A stretch of DNA of 64,000 bases, taken from Thelonectria olida (lineage: Eukaryota; Ascomycota; Sordariomycetes; Hypocreales; Nectriaceae). Positions within the stretch are counted from its first letter, which is position 1; every line of letters begins with the position of its first letter. The DNA is taken from assembly GCA_020736575.1 (NCBI GenBank), contig JAGPYM010000006.1, forward strand, positions 744,001 to 808,000, written 5' to 3'. Under the pieces are notes generated by a model, which saw nothing but the letters and a program-made list of their open reading frames with translations, had not been told where the DNA came from and made no database searches. Below, piece after piece: positions 34,449-45,986 of this stretch. The translations under genes were made by a program, and so were the position numbers.

Positions 34449-35151
34449 GTGACCTCGTCGCTCGCATCGGACCCTGGGCTCCGACTTAGCAACGCACAAT
34501 CCGCGAGCACCTTGCGCGTCTTTCTTGAAAGCCTTTGTGCTTCTTTTACCACGGAAGCGACGCAGAACACCCTGCTTCAACTGGGTGTCAACGAAAATGT
34601 GGTCAGCTTCTTCAAGGATAGAGACAAACAAAGGACCTTCGTCACTGAGTTCTTAAAAGGTACGAGGTCCAGCCTCACTCCTAACCTCACTCTTGACCTC
34701 ACTCCTAACCTTACTCCTAACCTACTCCTCACCTCACTTCTAACCTCACTCCAAGCTCGCACTAACATTCAATCTATTAGGGATGACACATTGCGGGACG
34801 ATCGATCTTTTCGAAAACGAATTGCCAAGTCTGGATCTCATTTGGCGGAAGTGCAAGTACGTTAACAAGGATCCGCGCAAAAAGCCCGCCGAGTTCAACC
34901 ATGCCCACGGATGCTTTTTCTATCTCATTCGCTACAATACCCCAAACGGATCGGGTGCCATCTACTGCGGCAAGTCAATCAAACCCACGAAGCGCTTCCC
35001 ATGCGCGGAACCTTAAGCTGGATGGCGGTACCGCTACCTCGTCTGGCCCGATCGAGACCCCACCGGTGTGAGAAACTGTCCACCGCCACAAAATACCGTG
35101 CAGTACATCGAGAGTATGGAGATGGGCGATGAAGAGGTCTCTGAGAAGTAG
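34449..35151 (+). pseudogene. Hypothetical protein gene with in-frame stop (GIY-YIG-like tail motif)
   Basis: The visible exons are 34449–34659 and 34781–35151, joined by a 121-nt intron with an ACTAAC branch point. Spliced, the frame runs FVTEFLKGMTHCGTIDL and on to FFYLIRYNTPNGSGAIYCG and GKSIKPTKRF. The last pattern resembles the core of GIY-YIG-type domains, but this is only a motif-level likeness. A TAA at 35014–35016 interrupts the frame. The same frame then continues with coding-like sequence (RYRYLVWPDRDPTGVRN, QNTVQYIESMEMG) to a natural stop at 35149–35151. The continuation in the same frame suggests a recent nonsense mutation. An intron over the stop is the alternative, but I find no good splice pair. 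The 5' end is uncertain. Confidence 0.6.
34668..34755 (+). repeat. Minisatellite with about 12-bp CCTCACTCCTAA-type units
   Basis: About seven imperfect units (CCTCACTCCTAA, CCTCACTCTTGA, CCTTACTCCTAA and similar) lie inside the predicted intron of the broken gene. If translated instead they would give an LTPN-type repeat. Confidence 0.8.
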
Positions 35152-36874
35152 TTGAGGCTAGGAGTGTTGTGACCAGGGTCATTGGGGACACCAGGCAGGT
35201 ATTCTGGCGGTCAAGGTTGGGCAAAGCTGGGCAAGGGCGGGCATCAGAGTGTAGGGATGGAGCTGAAACTGAGGCATCCAAGAAGGCCTTTGATTGAAGC
35301 GTCATATGTCATTGTGCAATATTGTCTACAGACCTGGCGTTGGGTATCACTTCATGGTAGGTAATTCTAGACAGCAAATGCAACCTACGCGTTAAACCAA
35401 CTAAGGCCCAGTGCATTGGGTAAATTGCTACTTAAGGCGTGGCAGGACCTGGTGAAGAGAGAATGAAAGTCCAGTAAATAATAAAAGTCATAAAAATTCC
35501 ATCCAGAAAGATCTTGATAGGCGTTGATGGAAAGTGCTGGGTCCGCTAGCTGATGAAGACAACATGGTTCAATGCCATTTACGCCGTATCTCTCTTCAGC
35601 TCCTCTGCCTCGCTACGGGAGAGATGGTAGTGGGCGACGATGTTTTTCATCCAAAAAAAAAGGCGAAAAAAAAAAAACCACACAGAACGAACCCCGAGAA
35701 ACCCCAGAATTCTTTTTTTTTCTTTTTTTCTTTCTTTTTTTCTCTCACCTCTTCCTGTTCAGGCGTTTACCGCCTGGTGCTTGGCGCTGGCGAAGCACCT
35801 GTTGGTACTGCAGGTTGTGCCAAGTCCATCCTAGCTCGCATGCGTCATGGAGAGATATTTGAGGCTGATACTTCTTTTTGCTAAAGCCACAGCCGGTCCA
35901 TCGTATACCACCCTGGGACCGAAATAGGGCACGTCTCTGGTGTAATCGGCTGGTACCTCGCCAGCGCCGCGGCAATCCTCTCCTCCCAGGGTCGCTCCTG
36001 CTAGCAAGAGCAATTAGCCTAAGGGTCTTGAAGTCGTAGGGTCGTGGGAAGGCTCAATTAGCCTAAGGAGGTACCTACAACAATGGCGGTCGTTGTGGTC
36101 GTGGCGAGGCCGCGGCGGCAGCGCGAGAGGGACCAGGGACAACTGAATGTACCCGAAAAAAAGCAATGAGTGGTTGGCACCGAAGCGCCCTTCGCCTTCT
36201 TCTTGGGCCAGAGCCCGCTTCCCTACTTCAATGTCAGTCGCCATCATCATCATAGGTAGGAGCTATGGGGTGGGCCCTTGGATACGCAGGCCTTGAGTTC
36301 TGGTAATTCTCATTGGCGCAGACCACGACCCAATAGACGGAAGCATTGCTACAGACCACCACATGGAAACCATGTCTTGAAAGCATGGATGATGGCGGTA
36401 AGGGTTATTGTGTAGGGGTCTCCTGACGACCGGGATGTTGGCGTGACTACGGGTGTTTCCTTGCTAGTACTTATCACTCTAAAAATGGCAAAGAGGAACA
36501 AAATGGCGAGGTTACCTGCAATATTGCCCATTTCGAATTTCCAGCGACTGTTGGCTGAAGCAACCACTAATGTTCGAGAAAACAGCCAACCTGGAACCGC
36601 AAATGTGTTGGTTCTGTGTGATTGCTCCTGCATTTCTGAAACAAATAACCGCGCGGGCTAATGAACTCTCCCTCGCTTGATCACGCTCATTCTCTTCCTC
36701 TTCCATTTGCCGAGGTTTCTACACCATCTCTTCCTCTCTCTGAAGGCCAAGTGTCCTCCATACTCCATCGCCCGGTATTGGATCAGGTCGTGGGTTACAT
36801 ATTTCTACTCTGGATCTCCCCGTTAGCAACTCCCTCTTGTATTCCTTCCATTCAACTCTACAACTACCGCCGCG
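35152..36874. other. Gene-free region with A- and T-runs
   Basis: Runs of A at about 35,652–35,682 and of T at about 35,711–35,742 face each other and could pair. No gene is seen before the dynamin-like gene; the pyrimidine-rich part just before 36,875 is likely its promoter or leader. Confidence 0.5.
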
Positions 36875-39800
36875 ATGGACGTGTCACTCGACTCCGGCGT
36901 TCTCGATCAACTCAACACTGCCGAGGCCAAAGCTTTGCACAAGACGAGCGACGCCCTCAGCGCTTGTGGCGTCGGCAAAATCGTCAACCTTCCCCAGATT
37001 ATTGTCGTCGGCGAGCAGTCGTCGGGAAAGTCGTCCGTTCTCGAGGCCATCTCTCACGTTCGCTTTCCTGTCGACGGCGGAGTGTGCACTCGTTTTGCGA
37101 CAGAGCTGGTCCTTCGCCAGGCGAGCGAGACCCGTGTTGATGTCAGCGTGCGGTTTGCAGACAAATCGAAGGCGGTGCAGACATTCCAAAAGACAGGCTT
37201 TCGCGAGAATGACCTTCCAGACATCATCAGAGAGGCGAAAAACCACATGGGCTTCCAAGCTGGTAAGGACTTCTCCAAGGATGTCCTGCGCCTTGAGATT
37301 GAAGGACCCAAGATGTACCCGTTGAGCCTGGTTGACCTTCCCGGCCTCTACCACACCGAGACCGAAACACAATCCCTGGGGGGCAAAGAAATTGTCGATG
37401 AACTCGTGGAAAGCTATATGCGACAGAAGAACAGCATCATCCTGGTCGTCATTGCAGCAGACAATCAGCTTGCCAGGCATATCGCTCTCCGAAGAGCAAA
37501 GGAAATTGATCCGCACCGACAACGGACAATCGGAGTCATCACCAAGCCCGACCTAACTCGCCCCGGATACGAGGGTGAGCGGACGCATGTTAAAGTTGCC
37601 AAAAACCAAGAGGGCGCGAACAAGCTGCAACTTGGTTGGCACGTCCTGCGCAACCGAGCCGAAGACGAGACCAGTCTCGAGGCTCGAGACGAACTCGAAG
37701 AAGCTTTTTTCAAGACTGGTGCATGGGCATCAATTCCCCAAGAAGACCGCGGAATTGCAAGCCTACGCAGAAAACTCAGTCGAGTTCTGTACAACCACAT
37801 CCGAAACAGTCTCCCGGGCGTTGTTGAGGATATTGAGAGACACCTGAGGGAGCGGCAAGAAGAGCTTGATCGCCTTGGAAAGCCTCGATTTAGCAAAGAG
37901 GACAGAAGGTCTTTTTTACTGACAATTGCGGGCGATTTTCAACGTCTCGCCCGGGACGGCATCTATGGTCGGTACGATGATGCTTTCTTTGGCGACATGG
38001 AGGGCGAGGTCCGCAAGCTTCGCGCCCAACTTCGAAACTTCAATCGAGCATTTGACCATGTGCTCAGGACTAAGGGATCGAGACAGGCGATAGTCGCAAA
38101 TGAAGGCGATTCGCCAGAGGAAGACGATCTTCCAGAGTATCTCAACGATTTTCTTGGACAGTATCCATACGAATTCTCGGATCCCGAGGTCATCACCCGA
38201 CAAGAGCTCAGTACCCAACTTCAAAAGCAAGCCGCCGCCAATCAAGGTCGCGAATTTCCAGGGTCTCCGAATAGCGACCTTGCTGTCCAGCTTTTCAAGA
38301 AGCAGGCCGCTCCATGGAAGGAAATTGCCAAATTTCACATCAACCGTGTAACCACTGTCGCAAAGGCCTTTGTGGACGAATTGTTCAAGCATATTATCGG
38401 GCCACCAGACACCAATCGAACCACCGAGGCCATCTTGTCTACGTGCGTGGACAGCTTCTTTGACAAGAAAGAGAAGTTGCTTCGAGACAAGCTCACAGAA
38501 CTATTGCGATCCTACTCTCAAGGGCACGCGCTGCCCGTGGACGTCGAGTTCTATCGGTCTCTATCCCAAAAGTCGGCGGACCGACTTGCAAGTCGGTTTT
38601 GCGACATCATGCAGGGCAGATACCCAGAGATGTTTGACGGAGATTCCAAGAGGGCACTCACCGCAAAGATGATAACCCAAGCCATTTCATCCGACCAAGG
38701 GCTGCAGGATGGCGAGTTTGGAACAGACAAGGTCATTGATAGCATGCTGGCTTACTACGAGGCAAGAGCTGAGAAAACAGTTCCGTCGATACCTCGTGCT
38801 AATTAAGAGACGCAGATGTCACGGCGCACGTTCACGGATAATGTCATCAACCTGGCAATCGAGAGCTGTTTGGTATGCGACATTCCCGATATTCTCACGC
38901 CCACAGAGGTCGATGGCATGAGCGAGGAGAGATTGGAAGAGTTAGCAGCCGAGTCTACGGATACCACGTCTCGAAGGAAGAACCTTGACGAAGAAGTTGG
39001 CATCTTGCGCGAGGGCCTGGCTCAATGTCGACGCTATAGGCCAAGAACAGTGACAAGTGAGTCTGCAGCACACTCAGGGAGGCAGATAACTGACTCATGG
39101 AACAGCTCTACCGTCATCAAGGGCAAAGGCCTTGTTGACGGCTGCAAAAGCCAGTTCCACATCACCGGAAACGACCATGGCTGTGAGAGCGGTATCTTCC
39201 CCTGCACCAATTCCGGAGCAATCAGTTACACCAATTCAGGAGCAATCAGCAACGCCAATTTCGGGGCAGTTAGCTTTACCAACGCTGGAGCAGTCGGCTG
39301 CACTGAGCAGTTCCTTGACTGCTGGTACAGGGTCATTGGACTTTAAGAACTTGGACCTTAAGAATGCTTCCGAGTCGACTCTCAATGGCATTGCCTCGGA
39401 TTCAACGCCTACGAAGGCCCAGTTCTCGAAGACGGCCCCCTCATTCTCCAAGCCCACAACCTTGGAACCATCTGGCAGTCTCTTTGGTTCCTCTACCTCT
39501 GGCGGCAATCCATCTTCAGAATCAAAGCCATCTAGCAGTCTTTTTACGTCCTCTGCCTCTGGTGGCAATCCATTTTTAGAATCAAAGCCATCTGGCAGCC
39601 CCTTTGGTCCCTCTAGCCTTGGCGGTAATCCAACTCCGGCATCGAGGCCATCTGGTGGTTTTGGCTCTGCCTCTAGCGGTAATCCATCTCCGGCATCGAA
39701 GCCATCTAGTGGCGGTCTCTTTGGTTCCTCTGCGCCTGATGGCAATCCATCTACAGCATCGAAGCCATCTGGTGGCGGTCTCTTTGATTCGAAGCCACCT

Positions 39801-40434
39801 AGTGGCAGTCTCTTTAGTCCCTCTGCCTCTAGCGGTAATCCATCTACAGCATCGAAGCCATCTGGTGGCGGTCTCTTTGATTCGAAGCCACTTAGTGGCA
39901 GTCTCTTTAGTTCCTCTGCCTCTAGCGGTAATCCATCTACAGCATCGAAGCCATCTGGTGGCGGTCTCTTTGATTCGAAGCCACTTAGTGGCAGTCTCTT
40001 TAGTTCCTCTGCCTCTAGCGGCAATCCATCTTCAGCACCAGCAACCCAAACAAGCACGGCCGGGTTTGGGGCCCAAACTAGTACTGGTGCGTCCTTATTT
40101 GGGGCTCGTTCAGCAGCGGCAACCCAAACTAGCAATTCCTTATTTGGGTCTGATCCTTCAGTATCACCGAACGGGTCCAATGGTCGTGGGTTTGGCTCTC
40201 TGTCGAACTGAGACTCGTAGCATGAAGCTGATTCTCTCTTTTAGCCTTCCCCAAGACGAGCTGAAAAATGCACCGTCCGTTTGGAGCCCGGCTCAGGTCC
40301 GCTCCTTCTCGATCGCCCCTCCATACAGGGACTACGGGACTGAGCGTTTCCAGCACATTTGCAGCATGAAACTCTACTCGGCACTTTCCCCAGAAGAATA
40401 TCGATTTGACCCAAATCATCGGCCTCTTGAATAA
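36875..40434 (+). CDS. Dynamin-like GTPase fused to an FG-nucleoporin-like repeat tail
   Basis: The exons are 36875–38761, 38816–39056 and 39106 onward. The frame closes at a TGA at 40209–40211 (1,077 residues) or, if a further intron is used, at 40432–40434. The N-terminal dynamin GTPase has G1 GEQSSGKSS (residues 46–54), G3 DLPG (about 153) and G4 TKPD (about 224). A dynamin middle region follows, then a GTPase-effector domain beginning SRRTFTDNVINLAIE. Intron 1 is a GC–AG intron (38762–38815). From about residue 710 the protein is a Ser/Gly/Pro-rich tail with SLFGS, SPFGP, GGFGS, GLFGS, AGFGA, SLFGA and RGFGS motifs, and repeated degenerate GLFDS / SLFSS blocks. Downstream of the TGA, FQHICSM…ALSPEEYRF resembles a motif that follows FG regions in fungal proteins, which supports a further terminal exon. 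Mx-type dynamins are the nearest functional comparison; a role at nuclear pores or membranes is inferred. Confidence 0.85.
39738..40020 (+). repeat. 93-bp tandem repeats in the FG tail
   Basis: Starts at 39738, 39831, 39924 and 40017 are spaced exactly 93 bp apart (31 codons). At least three near-perfect units are followed by a partial one. Each unit encodes GNPSTASKPSGGGLFDSKP and SGSLF with Ser-rich joins. The in-frame unit length means copy-number change would lengthen or shorten the tail without breaking the frame. Confidence 0.9.
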
Positions 40435-40663
40435 GAGTCATGTAATGCTTTATCGACATTTGCTCAACTGGTGGGAGTGATTATTTGAGTAATGCGATTC
40501 ACTTTTCTGTCCTAATAAACCATGTCGGTTCGCTTCTTTGATCGATATTTCTTAACCTTAGCAGAATTGAGTTTGCTTGTAAGATGGTATGTAAACTTAG
40601 TGCAAGTATCCAAAAGTGTTTGACATAGTAGTAAGCACTCTTGATCTAAACTACTCGGTCATA

Positions 40664-42627
40664 CTATACCTGTATCCGTTTCCTTTTCCGAAACTCCTTG
40701 TCATTTGCTTCACTTGCCTCACCACAAACCCCATTCACCCCGTTCATCCCATTCGTAGGTTCTTTATGCTCATGCAGGAACTGTGTCCCATTCAAGTACC
40801 ACGTAAGATGCTCAGCCTCGGGAGCACGATTCCTGTCGACCAGAGACGAGCCGTTTCCAAACCAAGCAAAGTCATCGCCGCCAAAGGTATCCATATCAAA
40901 GTCGTCCCACCGAACCGACTCCAGGGCATGGATTGCATGGATGCTGCTGCCAGGCCACAAAGCCGTGACCCTCGCATTCTTTCGCTCCTCGATCGTTGCG
41001 CCAGCAGGCGACGACTTGTACCAACTCACACAGTCAGTGGTGTAGACTGTCTTCTTAAAGTACTCTTCGCAAAAGTTGGTAAAGTTGTCGACCTGCTTGC
41101 GTTTCGGCTCGATTGTACGAACGTTGCCGTGGGCGAGGCGCTGGAGGACTTGCCCGATATATGAATGAGTGTACTCGATGGTAATGAGAAGGCTTCCGGC
41201 GCCTTGGAATGCGTTCGGGCCGAGCGATTGGAAAAAGTTGGGGAAGTTGTCGGTGCAGAGACCCAGGTATGTCCTCGGCCGGACTTTGTACTTGTCGCGG
41301 AGGTTGATCCCATCCCGACCGTAGATGGGAAAGCCGTGGCCTGGGTTCGTCTCAAAGCCAGTGGCGCAAATGATGGCATCGACGGGTCTTGTGACACCGT
41401 CCACGGTAGTGACGCCCTCTGCGGAAACGGACGCGATTGCTTGAGACACGAGGCTCACATTGGGTGCTGTAAGTGCCTCGAGATATCCCGGCCCTGGAGT
41501 CAATCGCTTGCAAAGGGGAGGAAACTCTGGAATGAGTTGACCAATGAGTTCGGGCTTTGGACTCAGTCTTTTGATCATGTTTCTTTCGTAATCGATACGT
41601 GCGCTGGCATGTCGAGCGCTGTCTCGAAGGGTGATTTCCCAGAAAGTCTGCAAGCCCATCTCCAAAGACTTGCGATACGAGAGATATGCCGAAGGGTTCT
41701 CCCTCCAGAACCTCTTCTCCTCTGCGGAATAATTGAAATTGGCGTCAGAAGTCTTCTCTTTGAGGAACTCTTCGTTGATCTGATTGCTGATCCATGTTTT
41801 GCCTCGGACATAGTGGTCCATCGACTTTACTTTGGAGACGAGAGCTGGCACGACTTGGATGCCACTGCTTCCAGCTCCAATCACCGCCACGCTTTTGTTC
41901 TGAAGAAGGGTGAGAAATGAGTCAATGAGTGGCAAGCTTAAGAGAGAACTTACGGCAAGGTCAACGCTTTCGTCCCAGTTTGCAGTATGGAGGAGATCCC
42001 CGTTGAAGGAGTGCAGCCCTTCGATGGCAGGCCACTTCCACTCATTCAAAAGCCCAGTGCCTGTGATCAAGACGTCTGCTTCATCTTCAATAAGAACCGA
42101 TGGGTTGGCGTCTAATTGCTGAAGCTTGACAGTCCATTTTGCCCTCACGTCATCCCACCGCGCCTCGACGCATTTGTGACTGAGCCGAACGTGTTTCCGA
42201 ATGTCGTGTTTTATGGCTACCCGGTTCCAATACTCCCAGATTTCTGGAGCACCAGAATAGAACTGGGTCCATTCTGTCCAAGACTCACTGCTCAACTGAT
42301 AGACGTGAGAAGGGACATCTGCACGCCGTGTTAGTGGGTTGGTTTGGTTGTGAGATGAGTAGATGACGCACCACAAGCACAGCCCGGATACCTGCAACAA
42401 AGAACAAGGATGATTAGAAGGATGCTCATGATAATGAGTGACATGACGTAGGTTTACCTGTTCTCGTACCACGTTCCTCCAATATCTGCGTTCTTCTCGT
42501 ATATCACAAGCTCCACTGAAGGGAGCAGCTTCCGAAATTGGATGGCCCCGACGATGCCTGAAACACCCGCACCAATATATATGACCTTGAGAGGTCGTGC
42601 AGCGTCGATAGGTCGGTCAGACGACAT
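40664..42627 (-). CDS. Baeyer–Villiger-type flavin monooxygenase
   Basis: The exons on the complement are 42627–42458, 42391–42372, 42318–41954 and 41899–40664, giving 596 residues with all phases closing. Exon 2 is a micro-exon of only 20 nt, encoding YPGCAC. Motifs are the FAD-binding GAGVSGI near the N-terminus, GGTWYEN, the class I BVMO fingerprint F-x-G-x3-H-x3-W in [11 protein letters not shown], the NADPH-binding GAGSSGIQ and ATGFETN. The enzyme would insert oxygen next to a ketone to give an ester or lactone, using NADPH and O2. The C-terminus is Lys/Arg-rich. It is divergent from a Zn2Cys6 regulator across 1 kb, a common fungal arrangement for a pathway enzyme and its regulator. Confidence 0.9.
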
Positions 42628-43624
42628 CTTGGGTGTTCTTGAAGATTGTGTTTGGAGTTGTCTTTACGATTGAGCAGCGTCACACTTGAAGCGATTCTTT
42701 CTAGTTTCTATACTGTCCATTTATCCTACCTTGCCGTACTCGTCTTCCACCATACTTACTTAGTGAAGGTTCACCTTCCTATCAGACCGGACACACAGCG
42801 GGTCCAGGTTCCTATCAGGTGCCACGTGACCGGGTAGTCGATCCGATATTTGTAAGTGCGATCGGAACCCATTTCCCGTGTTTACTATTTGTCGGATGTA
42901 ATTCCCTTCCTATGGACTGCCGAGATAGGGCAGAGTTCCCTAGAATTGCTCTACGTGGCCCCTGCAGTTAAGCGTGGTCTGAGATAGAAGGTATCACGAG
43001 GCAACTTACGATCGGAATCTCGATCCGTTGCCGCGGGGTAAGGTCATGGGTTGTCAGCCAACAATTCTCAGCGTCTCGCAGGAGCTGTGGCTTGATGTCG
43101 CGGTCAACTTCCTTCTGATGGATAAGGTCTGCTAGTGTCAGCGAGCTGTTCCCGCAATTCTGGGTTGAAGCCCGATCAAGGCATTGCAATCTTGTGTGAG
43201 GCCTGCTTGGTTATGGCGCTGCTCTCGTTGGCTACTTAGATGGATGCAATCGCCATGGTTCTCTAGTTCTAGACTTATCATTATCGGTCACAAGAGCATA
43301 CATAACCGATGTATCCGGAGGCGTGATTTTGGAACGAACAATAATCCTCCACTCTACCCTGTCTTAAAGGGGCCTTGCTTGTTCGATCCTATCCCTCTAC
43401 CTAAGCTTCAATGCCATTCGTAGATAATCAGCAAGTAACAGCTGTCCATCCATGCTGGCTTATCTCTGAAGCCCCTGATGGCGGGGTGGCTTTCCCGCTC
43501 CGGCGCCCCGCCACCCCCAAGAGGCTAACAAATCCGGGGTTATCTTGACAGCATCTAGTTACAAAGTATAGATCGGAGTGTACCCCGCTTAGCATCTCTT
43601 CTGCTGCAAACCGAAATCGAGAGC
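42628..43624. other. Divergent intergenic region between BVMO and regulator
   Basis: This is about 1 kb of shared upstream sequence with no supported gene. A GC-rich inverted repeat (GGCGGGG…CCCCGCC) lies at about 43,481–43,513; its CCCCGC words also match the SYGGRG-type binding site of the CreA carbon repressor. Confidence 0.45.
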
Positions 43625-45957
43625 ATGGAGCAGAGTGAAAGCAACATCCGGAAGCGTGTCTCCAATGCTTGCCAGCGATGTCGCAAGCAAAAAATCAAGT
43701 GCTCGGGAACGAAGCCGTGCAGGATATGTCGCCTCCGAGGCCAAGACTGCCAGTTTGGGTCCGATGAGAAGAAAGTGCTTGTTTCTGAGAGGTAACCGGG
43801 ATTGTTCACACTGATTTGACCTCCCGTCATCTACTTACACAGTCTTGCAGTGCCCTAAGTGCTCTGAGAAGAAGAGTAGCTGAACTGGAGGCCCAACAAC
43901 AGCAACAACGATCCCCCTCATCAGAACGACAGCAAACCGAAGACGGCACCGTCGCCTCGTCTCAGGATCCCGTCGCCATCCCCAGCTCCGACACCAATCA
44001 AGAGCTCGCCCAAAGGCCATACGCAACTCCAAGAGAGTCCGAGCCAGGGCAGGGGACAAGCTCGGTAGCTCCGTCACCATGCAATGATTCAAATGAATCA
44101 AATGATGACCCTGCAGTGGAAAATCCGCTGGTCCCGGAGCGCCCTGCCTATCATTCAGATGGAGCAGGAAGGTTACGATACATGGGCCATTCGTCCACTT
44201 GGTCCTTCAGCCGACAAGTCATTGAGCTGGCCTACAGCAAGCTCCACGCAAGCAGTTCACCGACGACATACAGCGGCTTGGATGGCGACACCTACCAAAT
44301 CTTCTCTGATGAAGTGACCCCTCCTGATGCATGGAGCTTCACAGGCCTCCCTTCCCTGGATTTGTCTCTCTTTTATCTCCAGACTGTCAAGTTCCGAACC
44401 CATCCTCTCTTTCACCTCTTTGACGAGACCGAATTCACGGATCGATTGCGTAGCTTTTACCAGTCTCCAAGAGCATACGCGCAGGCTCAGAGGATATGGT
44501 ACACCCATTTCCTGATATTGATGGCTTTTGGGAAGACACTGGTGAACCCCAAAATCCCCGAAAGCGGTCCCGCGGGCTCGGAATTGTTTGCTCGTGCCAT
44601 GAAAATCCTTCCTGACATGACCCATCTCTGTCGCGATTCCGTTGAAGCGACAGAGATATTCTGCTGCATCGCTCTTTACCTTCAGTCCATCGATCACCGA
44701 AGTGCGGCATATGTCTACGTGAGCACAAAGGGCATGCTTTGGCGGAATTCATGTCGCTGACACCTGAGCAGGTCGGACAAGCTGTGAGAATGGCCCATAA
44801 CCAGGGCCTCCACCATGACTCTCAGCCAGAGGCCGTGGGTTATCACTTGGTCCACCGAAGCCGTTGCATTTGGTGGACGGTATACACTCTCGATCGGCGA
44901 TTCTCTTCATCCATGGGCGTGCCCAATTCAGTTCGCGATGAGGAAATGACAACCACGTTTCCGTCATTGCAAGACGATGTGATGACGACGGCGCTCAAAA
45001 TTCATGTCAAAATCGGCCGTCTATTGGGTCACGTTGCTAGTAGTAAGTCGAACTTCTTAACCTAGTAGTAAGCTACTAATATGCTTTTGAAGCGATATAC
45101 AGCTCTCGAAACGAGCTTAAGAAGAAGTTTGTCCCAACCGCTCGCGTTGTCTTGACGAGTATTGGCGATCTGGCCCAAGAGCTTTCCGCCTTCTCAGATC
45201 GCTGCTTTGGAGAAATCTCTCGTCTTTCTTCGCATCTTAACCTCGCTTATCATCAGGTGAGAACGTGAACAAGCCTTCATATCCAAGCCTCAATGCTAAA
45301 AAAAAACCTAGTGTATCATACTTACGAGCAGACCTGTTCTCTTTCATCTCCTCAAACAACATCTCCAAAGTCCAGAAACCTCCAATTCCTTTCTACTATC
45401 GCCTTCTATCAAAGGACTGGTCCGAGTGTGCCTCGACTCGGCAGTGCAGGTGTCCACCATCTTGTCACAGCTGAAGCAGTATGACTTACTTGGTGAGTTT
45501 CCGTCTTGGAATGACACGCACTCTCGAGGCTAATACACTGGCAGACATCTTCTTCCCCTTTGACCTCGAAAGCGCCTTCTCAGCTGCCTTTGTTCTCATC
45601 ATGGCCTCCAGTATCAACAAAAGTCTTTTCCCCAATCGCGACGCTTTGACGACCATTTTGGAGGTCTTCGACTACATCGCTTCCAAAGGCAACGCTCTAG
45701 CATGCGCACGCAAGATCGAGGTCGAAGAGCTCATGCAGGCTCTAGGCGGCCTAGACTCCAGCCGCGCCGATAACACGGCACTCGTTTCGAGCTCATTGGT
45801 CCCTCAACCGATGGTAATTGATCATTCAGGCCTCCCAAGCCTGAACGATATATCGTTCAGCGAGTGGAACGGCGACGCCGGATTGTCAGCATCACAGATG
45901 ATGGATCTGGCGGGAGAACTGGATGTTGATTTATTTGAAGACTTGTGGGCTGTCTGA
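43625..45957 (+). CDS. Zn2Cys6 transcription factor with fungal_trans domain
   Basis: The exons are 43625–43791, 43851–44718, 44772–45042, 45093–45256, 45312–45492 and 45545–45957, all in phase. The Zn2Cys6 cluster (CQRCRKQKIKC…CRICRLRGQDC) is at residues about 15–41. It is followed by a short coiled coil (LSALRRRVAELEAQQQQQ), a Ser/Gln-rich linker, then the fungal_trans domain with VGQAVRMAHNQGLHHD, RCIWWTVYTLDRRFSS and the late VCLDSAVQV region. The acidic C-terminus (DVDLFEDLW) may be an activation segment. It is convergent with the tannase-like gene with only about 29 bp between stop codons, and divergent from the BVMO gene, so these are plausible targets. No specific orthologue is recognised. 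Confidence 0.88.
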
Positions 45958-45986
45958 TTGGACAGAAAACTCGCAATATATACAAT

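Noticed and set aside
34660..34780. LTPN-type peptide repeat if 34668–34755 is translated
   Set aside because: The segment has a donor, an ACTAAC branch and an acceptor, and splicing it out joins the flanking frames.
39057..39346. Continuous frame through 39346 as the dynamin C-terminus
   Set aside because: It reads through a good GTGAGT…AACAG intron and gives a short non-conserved end, whereas splicing leads into the FG tail.
39236..40180. 314-residue open frame antisense to the FG tail
   Set aside because: It mirrors the 93-bp tandem repeats and has no independent coding signal.
43481..43513. GC-rich inverted repeat considered as a tRNA or terminator
   Set aside because: The stem is too short, with no cloverleaf or box A/B; more likely promoter GC-boxes.
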